Shown here piece after piece: positions 52,469 to 60,687 of a stretch of DNA of 64,000 nt (positions are counted from its first letter, which is position 1; every line of letters begins with the position of its first letter). The position numbers and the translations under genes are program-made. The stretch is from Actinobacteria bacterium OV450. Its GTDB lineage: Bacteria > Actinomycetota > Actinomycetes > Streptomycetales > Streptomycetaceae. The DNA is taken from the NCBI GenBank assembly GCA_001298555.1, contig LJCW01000022.1, positions 28,124-92,123 of the forward strand, in the 5' to 3' direction. A model generated the notes under the pieces. That model made no database searches. It had not been told where the DNA came from and was given only the letters and a program-made list of their open reading frames with translations.

Positions 52469-55400
52469 ATGATCGTCTCGCTGGACACCCTGCTGCCTTC
52501 CGCCGGCGCGCACGCCTCGACCACGTACGCCGACTGGGCCGCCGCGCACGACCCGGCCGCGGCCGGGACCGCGCGCGCCCTGATCGAGGACATGCGCACC
52601 GAGCTCGGCCGGTCCCGGGACAAGCCGGGCCGGTTCGTGGACACGATGGCGGTGCGGGCCCGGCGGCTGCCGCCGGCGCACCTGCCGTGGTTCTGGGACA
52701 CCGTGGGCCACCGGCTGATCGGCCACGGGAGCCGGCCCGGCGGGCGGGCGTACGCGTCGGCGCGGGCGGCCGAGGCCGAGCACGGGCTGCCGGTCGACCC
52801 CGGATACCGCACGGCGAACGCCCTGTTGTTCGCGGCGGGCGGGGCCATGCCGGCCAAGGAGTTCGGGGCACACCAGCGGTTCCTCGCCGAGACGCTGGAA
52901 CCGGCTGCCGCGCACTCGGCCCTGGAGGCGTTCCTGACCGCATGGGCGGGATCGTCTGCGGACCTGCCGGCCGATCTGGTGCGCCGGGTACGGGCCTCCG
53001 CGAAGGCGGCCGGGTCCGGGGACGCGGAGGCCGCCCGGCTGGTCGGCGCGATCCTGTCGGTCACGCGGGGGAAGTCGGTGCCGGACGCGCTGCTGGATGC
53101 CGCGGCCCGGCTCCTGGCGGCCCGTCCTCCGACGGATGCGACCGCGGCGGGACTGGTGGAGGTCTTCCCGGACGGGGTGACCGACGGCGGGGCCTGGCTG
53201 CGGATGCTGATCGCCTGCGGTGCGGCGGAGGCGATGGAGGCCGGCCGGGTGGTGCCGGAGGGCGGACTGCACCGGTGGGCCGGGAACTTCGTCCGCATGT
53301 ACCAGTACGCGGCGCAGTCCGGGGGCGGGGTGGCCCGGCAGCCGCTGCCGGCGGAATTCCTGGACCTGATCGGCCGGTTGGGGCCGCGGCTGCGGGAGGG
53401 CGGCGCGGCGGTCACGGTGCACACCACGCGCCACCACTACCAGGGCTTCGACGCGGACGTGCTGGACGCCTGCCTGGCGGCCGGGGTCCCGGTCGTCGAC
53501 CCGGGGCCGGAGACCCGGATGCGGTTCTGGGGCGAGCGGTCCCGGCGGGACCTGGCCGCCCTGGCCGCCGACCCGGTGTTCGGCCCCCGGCTGGAGGGCA
53601 CCGTCCATGCGGACCTGCTGCCGAAGTGGGGTCCGGCCCGGCGCCGGGCCGGGTCGGCGGTGACACTGCTGCCGGGCAACGAGGGCATCGCCCACGAAGT
53701 GGCCGTACGGGTGGGCAAGCTCGTCGACACCGTCGCCGGCGGGGGCATGGCCGGGGCCGAGGAGGCCGTGGCCGAGCTGGCGACCGTGCTGGACCGGCCG
53801 ACGGTGACGGCGCTCGACGGGATCGCCGACGCCCTGGCCGGGGCCGGGGCGGTCGGCGCGCTGCGGCGCTCGCTGGCGGCCGGGCTGCCCGAGGAACTGG
53901 TCTGGCCGGCGCTGGAGCCGGTGTACGCCGGGTTCGCGGCGGAGGCCGGCCCCGAGGCGGCGGACGGGCTGCTGCCGGGGGTGGCGGGGGTGACCACCAC
54001 CTGGCCGGTGCTGACGGTGTTCGGGCGGGACCGGGCGGTCGCCGTGGGCCCGGACGGGGTGTGCGGTTCCTGCCGGTTCACGGTGCCCGACGGGGCGACC
54101 ATGTACGCGGTCCACTACGTGGGCGGCTCCTTCCTGGTGAGCTGGACGCTCAGGCCGAGCCCGTACCACTGCGACACGGCCGTGTGGGCGGACGACCCGT
54201 CGGAGCCGTTCACGCCGGACGAACTGGGTGGCCTGGTGCCCTTCGGGGGCAGTCTGGACGGGGCGTACGGATTCCAGTTCGAGACCGCCGACGGGGGCGG
54301 CCGGCACGGCGGCCGGCGGGTGCTGCGCCCGGGCGGGACGGAGGGCATCGACCGGGACGAGCTGCAGCTCGGCGACGGTGCGCGGATCTGGACCAACGCC
54401 GTGTTCGGACGGCGGCCGTGGGAGGTGGTGGACCCGGTCACCGGGGAGCCGCGGGGCGCGGTGGCGCTGCCCGGTTTCCCGGGCCGCCCCCCGAGCACCG
54501 ATCCGGCCTCGGAACCGTCCGAGGTGGGCATGTCGCTGGCCTCGGAGGCCCTGCAGCTGGCGCCGCTGCCCGCCGGTCTGGCGGGGTCGCCGCTGGGCAG
54601 CCGGGACGGCCTGGTGGGGACCCGGGTGCTGTTCCGCACCCGGCACCGCGACCACGCGCCGGACCACTACCTGGTGGAGAGCGTCGACGGGCGCTCGGCC
54701 CGGTTCGACATCGACCGGCCAGGGCAGGAGCCGTGGGGCCTGTGGGCGGCGCCGGAAGGTGCGGTCGAGGACGTGGTCCTGGCCGAGTCGCAGACCCGGA
54801 CGGGCGTGCGCGCGTACACCGCCGACGGCTCGCTGCTGTGGGAGATGGACGGGCACCACTCCCCCCGGCATCCGCGGGTGACCCCGGCCCGCCGGGTCAC
54901 CGCCTCCGGCGGCGTGGCGCTGCCCCCGGCGTTCTGGTACCTGCTGCGGACCCGGGATGCGGCCGGGTCCCGGGCCTTGCGGGCCGTGGACCGGGAGACG
55001 GCGCAGGAGCTGCTGTCGGCGGCCCGGTCCGGCGACGCCGGAACGCTGCGCGCCGCCGTGGCCCGGGAGTTGCCGCAGGTCGGCGACCCGGTGCTGGCCG
55101 AGGCCGTCGCGGCGGTGGCCGAGCGGGCTGCGCGGGTGGAGGAGCGCAGGCTGGCCCTGCACCGGCGGGTCACCCTGCTCGCGGAGGCGCCCCCGGCCCT
55201 GCCCCGCCGGACCGCGCCGGACGCCGAACTGATGCCCGCGCTGTTCGGGCTGGTCTCCGGCGGGGACGACGCCCCCGGGCGCGGCAACCCGGACGTGGGC
55301 CTGCCCGCGACGTTGAGCGCCCTGGTCTGCGACGGCGCCTGCCTGGCGGGGACCATCGTGGAGGAGGTGCGCCGGCTGTCGCCGCCGGCGCCGCCGCGCG

Positions 55401-57208
55401 ACTGGTCGCAGCTGTTGGGTGCGGTCGATGCGGTCGCCTGGCGGGCGGCGGTGGCGCCGACGCCGGACGGGGCGCGGGCCGCTCTGCTGGCGCTGCTGGA
55501 TGCCTGGGCCGACCAGCCGTTCGCCCGTGCGGGCAGCCGGTGGTGGGTGGGCCGCGCGTCCGCCGAGCTCCTGGCCGGGTTGCGCGCGGACGGGACCGCG
55601 GCGGCGTCCTGGCCGGTCCGGGCCGGCGGTTCGGAGTGCTGGTTCGTGACGGCCGCCGCCGGGGAGGCGGAGGACGACCCGGTGCCGGCGGCGGTCCCGC
55701 GGGCCCGGCCGGTACGGGTGGAGCGGGATGACGCCGCCCGGATGCGGGCCCTGATCGCGGCGGTCGAGGAGCGCGGGCCGGTGCCGGTGCCGGAGTCGGC
55801 GGCCGAACGCTTCGCCGAACTGACGGGGGTGCGCAGGTCGGTGGCCCGGCTCGTGGTGTCCGGGCTGGTCGGCCGGCCGGACCGCGACGAGGAGCGCACG
55901 CTCGTCCGCAAGGCCCCGTACAAGGCCACACCGATGACGGCCGCATCGTACGAGCGGCTGCGCGCACGGCTCGGCGGCCCGGGCCGGCGCGCCGTCCTGG
56001 CGGCGGGTATGCCCGAGGACCCCGCCGAGCTGTGGCGGCCCGGCGGTGTCGAGGCGGCCGTGGAGCGCATGGCCGGGGTGTGGCGGGAGCGTCTGGGCGT
56101 GCTGCCCGCCGTGCACGACGAGGCGGCCGACGCGCTGGAGGCCGGGCTGGACCTCCCCGAGGTGTGGGCGCGGCGGCTCGCCGGCGGGTACGGGGCCGCC
56201 GCGGACGCGACCGTGGAGGCCGCCGGCTGGGAGCTGGCGGCGACGCCGTACGGCGTCGGCGTGGAGGTCCGGGCGGTGCCGCCGGCCGGAGCCGAGCTGC
56301 CGTACCGGACCCCGGTGGGCCTCTCGCTCCGGCAGATCGCGAGCGCGCTGGTGTGGGCGTGGACGGACCGGCCGGTGGGTGATCCGGCGGTGGCCGGCGC
56401 GATGGCGCTGTACGAGCGCCTGCGGGCCGAGCTCGATCGTCCGGAGCTGCTGGTGGAGCTGCCCGGCGCGCGGGTCGAGGGCACTCCGGAGCGGCTCGCG
56501 GAGCGGTTCGGGCCCGGGCGGCTGCCGGTGGCGGCGGACCGCCGCAAAGAGGGGACGGCGCGGCAGGTGACCGCGTACGACTGCGGCGCCCTGGTGGTCT
56601 GCGCGCCCGGCGGCGCCGCGTTCCTGAGGCCCGCGGCGGTGGCCGGCCCGGAGGTCTGGCAGCGGGTGAGGGAGGCCGGCGACCTGAACGAGGCACTGGA
56701 CCGGATCGCGCCGCTGCTGCCCGGCGGCGGCCTGGAACGCATGAGGCACCGGGCCGCGTCCGGGGCCGTGCCGGCCGGGGCGTACGAGGCGGATCCGCGG
56801 CGGTCCTGCCCGGAGCTGGTCGGGCAGGTGGCGCGGGAGCTCGGGGTCGGCGCGGACGCGGCGGCCCTGTACCTCCAGCTGGCGACGCTGGCCGCACCCA
56901 CCGACCGCAACGTACGGCGGTGGAACGGCTGGTCGGCCGGGCAGCACACGAAGGCGCGCACGGAACTGCTGGGCACGGGCAGGGTGGTCGAGGCCAAGCG
57001 GGCGCGGGCGGGGCGGACGCTCTTCCTCCCCGGGGAGTGGACGGAGCTCAAGGCCCCGCACCTGCCCCTGGAGACCGTGAAGCTGGCCCCGCACGCGGTG
57101 CGCCCGCTGTGGCGCAACCAGATCCTCAGCCCGTTCGGGCGGGTCCTGCCGGTGGCGCCGCTGCACGAGATGTTCACGGCGGCCTGGGAGCGGGAGCACC
57201 GCCCGTGA
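52469..57208 (+). CDS. Very large soluble protein of unknown function
   Basis: 1579 residues, no signal peptide or membrane helix. The first 600 or so are helical repeat-like, Ala/Leu/Gly-rich. A beta-rich middle (about 500-850) includes VFGRDRAVAVGPDGVCGSCR and GTRVLFRTRHRDHAPDHYLV. A second helical part follows. The C-terminal 100 (APTDRNVRRWNGWSAGQHTK, then RTLFLPGEWTELKAP) look like a winged-helix with a basic face. Streptomyces giants of this kind are sometimes labelled DNA-binding and may sit beside MoxR-VWA genes, but none is present here. ATG 52469 has no clear ribosome-binding site. Confidence 0.7.
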   Translation: MIVSLDTLLPSAGAHASTTYADWAAAHDPAAAGTARALIEDMRTELGRSRDKPGRFVDTMAVRARRLPPAHLPWFWDTVGHRLIGHGSRPGGRAYASARAAEAEHGLPVDPGYRTANALLFAAGGAMPAKEFGAHQRFLAETLEPAAAHSALEAFLTAWAGSSADLPADLVRRVRASAKAAGSGDAEAARLVGAILSVTRGKSVPDALLDAAARLLAARPPTDATAAGLVEVFPDGVTDGGAWLRMLIACGAAEAMEAGRVVPEGGLHRWAGNFVRMYQYAAQSGGGVARQPLPAEFLDLIGRLGPRLREGGAAVTVHTTRHHYQGFDADVLDACLAAGVPVVDPGPETRMRFWGERSRRDLAALAADPVFGPRLEGTVHADLLPKWGPARRRAGSAVTLLPGNEGIAHEVAVRVGKLVDTVAGGGMAGAEEAVAELATVLDRPTVTALDGIADALAGAGAVGALRRSLAAGLPEELVWPALEPVYAGFAAEAGPEAADGLLPGVAGVTTTWPVLTVFGRDRAVAVGPDGVCGSCRFTVPDGATMYAVHYVGGSFLVSWTLRPSPYHCDTAVWADDPSEPFTPDELGGLVPFGGSLDGAYGFQFETADGGGRHGGRRVLRPGGTEGIDRDELQLGDGARIWTNAVFGRRPWEVVDPVTGEPRGAVALPGFPGRPPSTDPASEPSEVGMSLASEALQLAPLPAGLAGSPLGSRDGLVGTRVLFRTRHRDHAPDHYLVESVDGRSARFDIDRPGQEPWGLWAAPEGAVEDVVLAESQTRTGVRAYTADGSLLWEMDGHHSPRHPRVTPARRVTASGGVALPPAFWYLLRTRDAAGSRALRAVDRETAQELLSAARSGDAGTLRAAVARELPQVGDPVLAEAVAAVAERAARVEERRLALHRRVTLLAEAPPALPRRTAPDAELMPALFGLVSGGDDAPGRGNPDVGLPATLSALVCDGACLAGTIVEEVRRLSPPAPPRDWSQLLGAVDAVAWRAAVAPTPDGARAALLALLDAWADQPFARAGSRWWVGRASAELLAGLRADGTAAASWPVRAGGSECWFVTAAAGEAEDDPVPAAVPRARPVRVERDDAARMRALIAAVEERGPVPVPESAAERFAELTGVRRSVARLVVSGLVGRPDRDEERTLVRKAPYKATPMTAASYERLRARLGGPGRRAVLAAGMPEDPAELWRPGGVEAAVERMAGVWRERLGVLPAVHDEAADALEAGLDLPEVWARRLAGGYGAAADATVEAAGWELAATPYGVGVEVRAVPPAGAELPYRTPVGLSLRQIASALVWAWTDRPVGDPAVAGAMALYERLRAELDRPELLVELPGARVEGTPERLAERFGPGRLPVAADRRKEGTARQVTAYDCGALVVCAPGGAAFLRPAAVAGPEVWQRVREAGDLNEALDRIAPLLPGGGLERMRHRAASGAVPAGAYEADPRRSCPELVGQVARELGVGADAAALYLQLATLAAPTDRNVRRWNGWSAGQHTKARTELLGTGRVVEAKRARAGRTLFLPGEWTELKAPHLPLETVKLAPHAVRPLWRNQILSPFGRVLPVAPLHEMFTAAWEREHRP

Positions 57209-57246
57209 CGACGCGGCGCACACGGCCGGCCGCACAGGGTGGCGCC

Positions 57247-57258
57247 GGGGGGGGGGGG
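57247..57258 (+). repeat. Homopolymer of twelve G
   Basis: Twelve consecutive G lie between the giant gene and the L33 gene, about 100 bp before the L33 start. Such tracts vary by slippage and are also prone to sequencing error. Confidence 0.9.
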
Positions 57259-57356
57259 TGGCGGGGCGGGAATGAGGCGAACCGGGCTGCTGTTACACCA
57301 TCCGGCTGGCATGCGCGAGTCAAGGATCGCGCGAGTGCCGCCGAGAGGAGCAGCAC

Positions 57357-57521
57357 GTGGCACGCAACACCGTCCGCCCGGTCGTCCGGCTGAAGTCGAC
57401 GGCCGGGACCGGCACCACCTATACGACGCGCAAGAACACCCGGAACGACCCCGAGCGGCTCGTCCTGCGCAAGTACGACGCGCTGGCCGGCCGGCACGTC
57501 GACTTCCGCGAGGAACGCTGA
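57357..57521 (+). CDS. rpmG: 50S ribosomal protein L33, zinc-free paralogue
   Basis: 54 residues: [20 protein letters not shown], then [20 protein letters not shown]. The CxxC zinc pairs of the C+ form are absent, so this is the C- type made under zinc limitation. GAGAGGAG lies just upstream of GTG 57357. It forms a pair with the L31 paralogue 74 bp downstream. I saw no clear Zur box in the preceding gap. Confidence 0.92.
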   Translation: MARNTVRPVVRLKSTAGTGTTYTTRKNTRNDPERLVLRKYDALAGRHVDFREER

Positions 57522-57595
57522 CGCGTACCGGCGTCGCCCGGTGGACACGGACCTGTCACCCCCGCACGGCACTCACGCAGGAGGAAGGACACCGC

Positions 57596-57838
57596 ATGAA
57601 GCACCGTATCCACCCCGAATCCCGCCCCGTCGTCTTCCGCGACCGCGCCGCCGACGCCGCGTTCCTGACGCGGTCGACCGCGCGCACGTCGAAGACCATC
57701 GAGTGGGAGGACGGCCGGACCTACCCGCTGGTCGATGTCGAGATCTCGTCGGCGAGCCACCCGCTGTACACGGGGACCGCCCGGATCACGGACACCGAGG
57801 GCCGGGTGGAGCGTTTCCACCGCCGCTACGGGCACTGA
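57596..57838 (+). CDS. rpmE2: 50S ribosomal protein L31 type B, zinc-free paralogue
   Basis: 80 residues: [20 protein letters not shown] at the start, [19 protein letters not shown] in the middle, [10 protein letters not shown] at the end. It lacks the CxxC motif of type A L31, so it is the zinc-independent replacement that sits on the large subunit. AGGAGGAAGG precedes ATG 57596. A hairpin terminator follows. Confidence 0.95.
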   Translation: MKHRIHPESRPVVFRDRAADAAFLTRSTARTSKTIEWEDGRTYPLVDVEISSASHPLYTGTARITDTEGRVERFHRRYGH

Positions 57839-57843
57839 ACACA

Positions 57844-57876
57844 CGGCCCGGACCCGCATCTCGCGGGGCCGGGCCG
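57844..57876 (+). terminator. Hairpin after the L31 gene
   Basis: CGGCCCGG (57844-57851) pairs with CCGGGCCG (57869-57876); the stem extends inward with two mismatches around an ATCT loop and is followed by GTTT. It ends the ribosomal-protein pair. Confidence 0.65.
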
Positions 57877-58026
57877 GTTTCGTCTGCGGGCCACCGGCCG
57901 CGACGGCGGCCCGTTCGCCGGAGCGGGAGCGATACTTGAACTCCAGGTACGGGAGGCCGATTCGGCCGGCGGGCGCGCCGCCGGGCACAGCCGTCCCACG
58001 GCCGACGACTTCGAGGGGAGCCGTTC

Positions 58027-58638
58027 ATGACCACGGCGAAGGACCTGTTCATCATCGCCATGGATGCACCACCGGACCGTCCCGTGGGGCAGGGTGACCT
58101 GTCGCTCGCACTCGCCGGGGCCGAGTTGATCGACCTCATCGGAGCGCAGGCCGTCACCCTGGACGGGGACAGCATCGTTCCGGCCGGGGAACCCGCGCTG
58201 GACGACCGCCTGCTGGGCGACGCCTCGGCGGCGCTGACCCGGCAGGTGCCGTACGAGCGGGTCGAGGACTGGCTGTGGCGCAGAGGACGTGACCTCTCCG
58301 CGGCGTACCAGGCCGGCCTGGAGGCGGACGGCGAACTGACGCAGGGGCGGGGCGGCCGGTCGCTGTTCGGGGCCGACCGTGTGGAAGTGGCCGATTCGGC
58401 CGCTCGCCGCAGAGCCTTGAGCCGCCGGGAGGCGGACGAGCCCGTGCTCGCCGCCCTCGCTGCCAGCGTGGGCCTGGAGAGCGGGTCCGCGGAGGAGGAG
58501 CAGGAGCCCGGACTCGACGACGAGGCCGTGATCACCGTACTGGCCATCGTCAACGACGCGGTGATGGAACTGGAAGCCGTACGCCAGCGGCGGTCCATCG
58601 AGAAGGCGGCGTTCGCCAACGTCTGGCGGGGCCCGTGA
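58027..58638 (+). CDS. GPP34 (Golgi phosphoprotein 3-like) family protein
   Basis: 203 residues. The GPP34 fold is recognised from an N-terminal TAKDLFIIAMD, GDLSLALAGAELIDLIGAQA, DDRLLGDASAALTR and the C-terminal DDEAVITVLAIVNDAVMELE. Eukaryotic GOLPH3 binds phosphoinositides at the Golgi; bacterial members are peripheral proteins of unknown role, abundant in Streptomyces. GAGGGGAG precedes ATG 58027. Confidence 0.88.
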   Translation: MTTAKDLFIIAMDAPPDRPVGQGDLSLALAGAELIDLIGAQAVTLDGDSIVPAGEPALDDRLLGDASAALTRQVPYERVEDWLWRRGRDLSAAYQAGLEADGELTQGRGGRSLFGADRVEVADSAARRRALSRREADEPVLAALAASVGLESGSAEEEQEPGLDDEAVITVLAIVNDAVMELEAVRQRRSIEKAAFANVWRGP

Positions 58639-58701
58639 GCCCCGGCGTCGATCTCCGCTCGTAAATCGCCGGACCGGCTCCCGGAGCAGGACGCGAGCTT
58701 C

Positions 58702-58707
58702 TAGGCT
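58702..58707 (+). promoter_or_regulatory. -10 box TAGGCT of a leaderless promoter
   Basis: TAGGCT is followed by six bases and ATG 58714, so transcription and translation probably start together. Confidence 0.5.
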
Positions 58708-58713
58708 GGTCAC

Positions 58714-59079
58714 ATGCGCCACACGCTTACCAGCCTCGCCACCGCCTACGACCTGGAGCGCGTCAAGCGTGCCCCGGCCGGTGGCCGTGACTTCATGGCC
58801 CGGGCCGCCGCCTACGAAGAACGGCTGTCGGAGCGCCCCGACCTGCGCCACTGGTCCCCCATCGATGACGCCGACCCCGGTGAGGACGGTCCCACCCGGG
58901 TCCTCGACGCGGACCTCGACGCATGGACACGGCTCACCGACGGCCCGAACCGCGGCGCGTGGCGGATGGCGCGGTTCAACCGCCCCGGGCAGGAGGAACA
59001 GCCCGGGGGCGCGCTGACCTGGCGGGAGCTCGCGTACCACTACGGTCCCCTCACGGACGACAGCCACGCCGGCCACTGA
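58714..59079 (+). CDS. Small protein of unknown function
   Basis: 121 residues, soluble, with RHTLTSLATAYDLERVKRAP at the start and WRELAYHYGPLTDDSH at the end; Asp- and Trp-rich middle. No family recognised. A leaderless promoter box sits just upstream. It may be co-transcribed with the enoyl-CoA hydratase downstream (82 bp gap). Confidence 0.65.
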   Translation: MRHTLTSLATAYDLERVKRAPAGGRDFMARAAAYEERLSERPDLRHWSPIDDADPGEDGPTRVLDADLDAWTRLTDGPNRGAWRMARFNRPGQEEQPGGALTWRELAYHYGPLTDDSHAGH

Positions 59080-59161
59080 GACCACGCGGGGGCGGATGAG
59101 GGCTACCCTCCCCCAGGGGGACCGGCCCACACGGGAGACCGGCGAGCGGGAGGGGTGCGCG

Positions 59162-59944
59162 GTGGCGGACGAGCAGGCCTCGGTACGGGTGGAGCGCGAC
59201 GGCCCGGTGTTCACGGTGATCCTGAGCAGACCCGGTGTCCGCAACGCCGTGGACGGTCCGACGGCGGCGCTGCTCGCGGAGGCCTTCCGCCGGTTCGAGG
59301 CCGACGAGGACGCGGCCGTCGCCGTCCTGTGGGGCGAGGGCGGGACCTTCTGCTCCGGGGCCGATCTCAAGGCCATCGGCACCGAGCGCTGCAACCGGGT
59401 GCTCGCCTCGGGGGACGGGCCCATGGGGCCGACCCGCATGCGTCTGGGCAAGCCGGTGATCGCGGCCGTTGCGGGGCACGCGGTGGCCGGGGGCCTGGAA
59501 CTGGCGCTCTGGTGCGATCTGCGGGTCGTGGAGGAGGACGCCGTGTTCGGGGTGTTCTGCCGGCGCTGGGGCGTGCCGCTGATCGACGGCGGTACGGTAC
59601 GGCTGCCCCGGCTGATCGGCGAGAGCCGGGCCATGGACCTGATCCTGACCGGGCGCCCGGTCCCGGCCGCCGAGGCGCACGCGATCGGCCTCGCCAACCG
59701 TGTCGTGGCTCGGGGACAGTCCCGCCTCGCCGCGGAGGCGCTGGCCCGAGAGATCGCCGCGTTCCCGCAACTGTGCCTTCGCCACGACCGGCTGTCCGTC
59801 CTGGAACAGCACGGTCTGGACGAGGCCGAGGCGCTGGCCGGCGAGTACCGGCACGGCCTGGTGCCGCTCACGGCCGGCGAAACCCGGGCGGGGGCGGGCC
59901 GGTTCGCCTCCGGCGCGGGACGGCACGGGGCGTTCGGGGAGTGA
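59162..59944 (+). CDS. Enoyl-CoA hydratase/isomerase family protein
   Basis: 260 residues. Crotonase-fold motifs include LSRPGVRNAVDGPTAALL, the oxyanion hole GGTFCSGADLKAIG, and GKPVIAAVAGHAVAGGLELAL with WCDLRV. The catalytic-acid region is FCRRWGVPLIDGGTVRLPRL, where a Glu/Asp pair typical of hydratases is reduced to one Asp. Substrate unknown, probably a fatty or aromatic acyl-CoA. GTG 59162 has GGGAGGGG at 59148-59155; the frame extends to 59096 but without protein-like sequence. Confidence 0.88.
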   Translation: MADEQASVRVERDGPVFTVILSRPGVRNAVDGPTAALLAEAFRRFEADEDAAVAVLWGEGGTFCSGADLKAIGTERCNRVLASGDGPMGPTRMRLGKPVIAAVAGHAVAGGLELALWCDLRVVEEDAVFGVFCRRWGVPLIDGGTVRLPRLIGESRAMDLILTGRPVPAAEAHAIGLANRVVARGQSRLAAEALAREIAAFPQLCLRHDRLSVLEQHGLDEAEALAGEYRHGLVPLTAGETRAGAGRFASGAGRHGAFGE

Positions 59945-60046
59945 GCGTGCCGCATCCGGCCGGGCGTCCCGCGCCGGCTCCCGGGCCGCGGCCTGCCGCG
60001 ACGCGGACCACGACCCTGCCCCGCCGGATCCCGCATGCGCATCGGG

Positions 60047-60084
60047 TGTCAGGGAACCGCGACACCGTGTCAGGGATTCCTGAC
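60047..60084 (+). promoter_or_regulatory. Repeated TGTCAGGGA operator-like element
   Basis: TGTCAGGGA occurs at 60047-60055 and again at 60068-60076, 21 bp (two helical turns) apart. The second copy is half of the inverted repeat GTCAGG-GATT-CCTGAC (60069-60084). It lies about 140 bp before the DUF7144-type gene; the rest of the 280-bp gap shows nothing. Confidence 0.45.
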
Positions 60085-60224
60085 CCCGCTGTGCGGGCTC
60101 CCCGACGCGGCACGGCGGCTCCGGAATGCCGAGGGGGTGCCTCCGTGCCACGCTGAGGTGGGGGATCGCGCCGGTCCGGCCCCGTCGGCCGACCGGATGG
60201 CCCCGCCTAGCCAAGGAGGCCGAC

Positions 60225-60671
60225 ATGGCCAGTGACGCCGCCCGATCCACATCGGCTCACAGCGGTCCGAGCCCGACGCACGGGCCCGTTTCCGGAACCA
60301 CTGCCCTCGCGGCAGCGCTGATGATCTTCGGGGGCGCGATGGCGGTCTTCGAGGGCATCGCGGCCATCGCCAAGGACGACCTGTTCCTCACGACCCGCCA
60401 CTACGTGTTCGAGTTCAACCTGACCGGCTGGGGCTGGATCCACCTCATCGTGGGCATCCTCATCGTCCTGGCCGGCTGCGCCGTGCTCGGCGGAGCCCTG
60501 TGGGCGCGCTACTTCGGCGTCTTCGTCGCAGGACTGGGCGCCCTCGCCAACTTCCTGTCGATCCCGTACTACCCGCTGTGGGCCATGGTGCTGGTCGCCG
60601 TCAACATCTTCATCATCTGGGCGCTGTGCACGGGCATGCACCGGGAGCCCGACCACGGCCGGGTGGCCTGA
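60225..60671 (+). CDS. DUF7144-type four-helix membrane protein
   Basis: 148 residues with four hydrophobic helices (about 27-50, 70-92, 93-112, 115-137). Hallmarks are FEGIAAIAKDDLFLTTRHYV, TGWGWIHLIVGILIVLAG, and NFLSIPYYPLWAMVLVAVNI. The family is common in actinobacteria, function unknown. AAGGAGG precedes ATG 60225. A duplicated operator-like motif lies upstream. Confidence 0.85.
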   Translation: MASDAARSTSAHSGPSPTHGPVSGTTALAAALMIFGGAMAVFEGIAAIAKDDLFLTTRHYVFEFNLTGWGWIHLIVGILIVLAGCAVLGGALWARYFGVFVAGLGALANFLSIPYYPLWAMVLVAVNIFIIWALCTGMHREPDHGRVA

Positions 60672-60687
60672 CGCCCGGCACGCCGGG

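Noticed and set aside
52442..57235. 1597-codon minus-strand frame opposite the giant gene
   Set aside because: His/Arg/Pro-rich composition typical of the antisense of a GC-rich gene; no motif.
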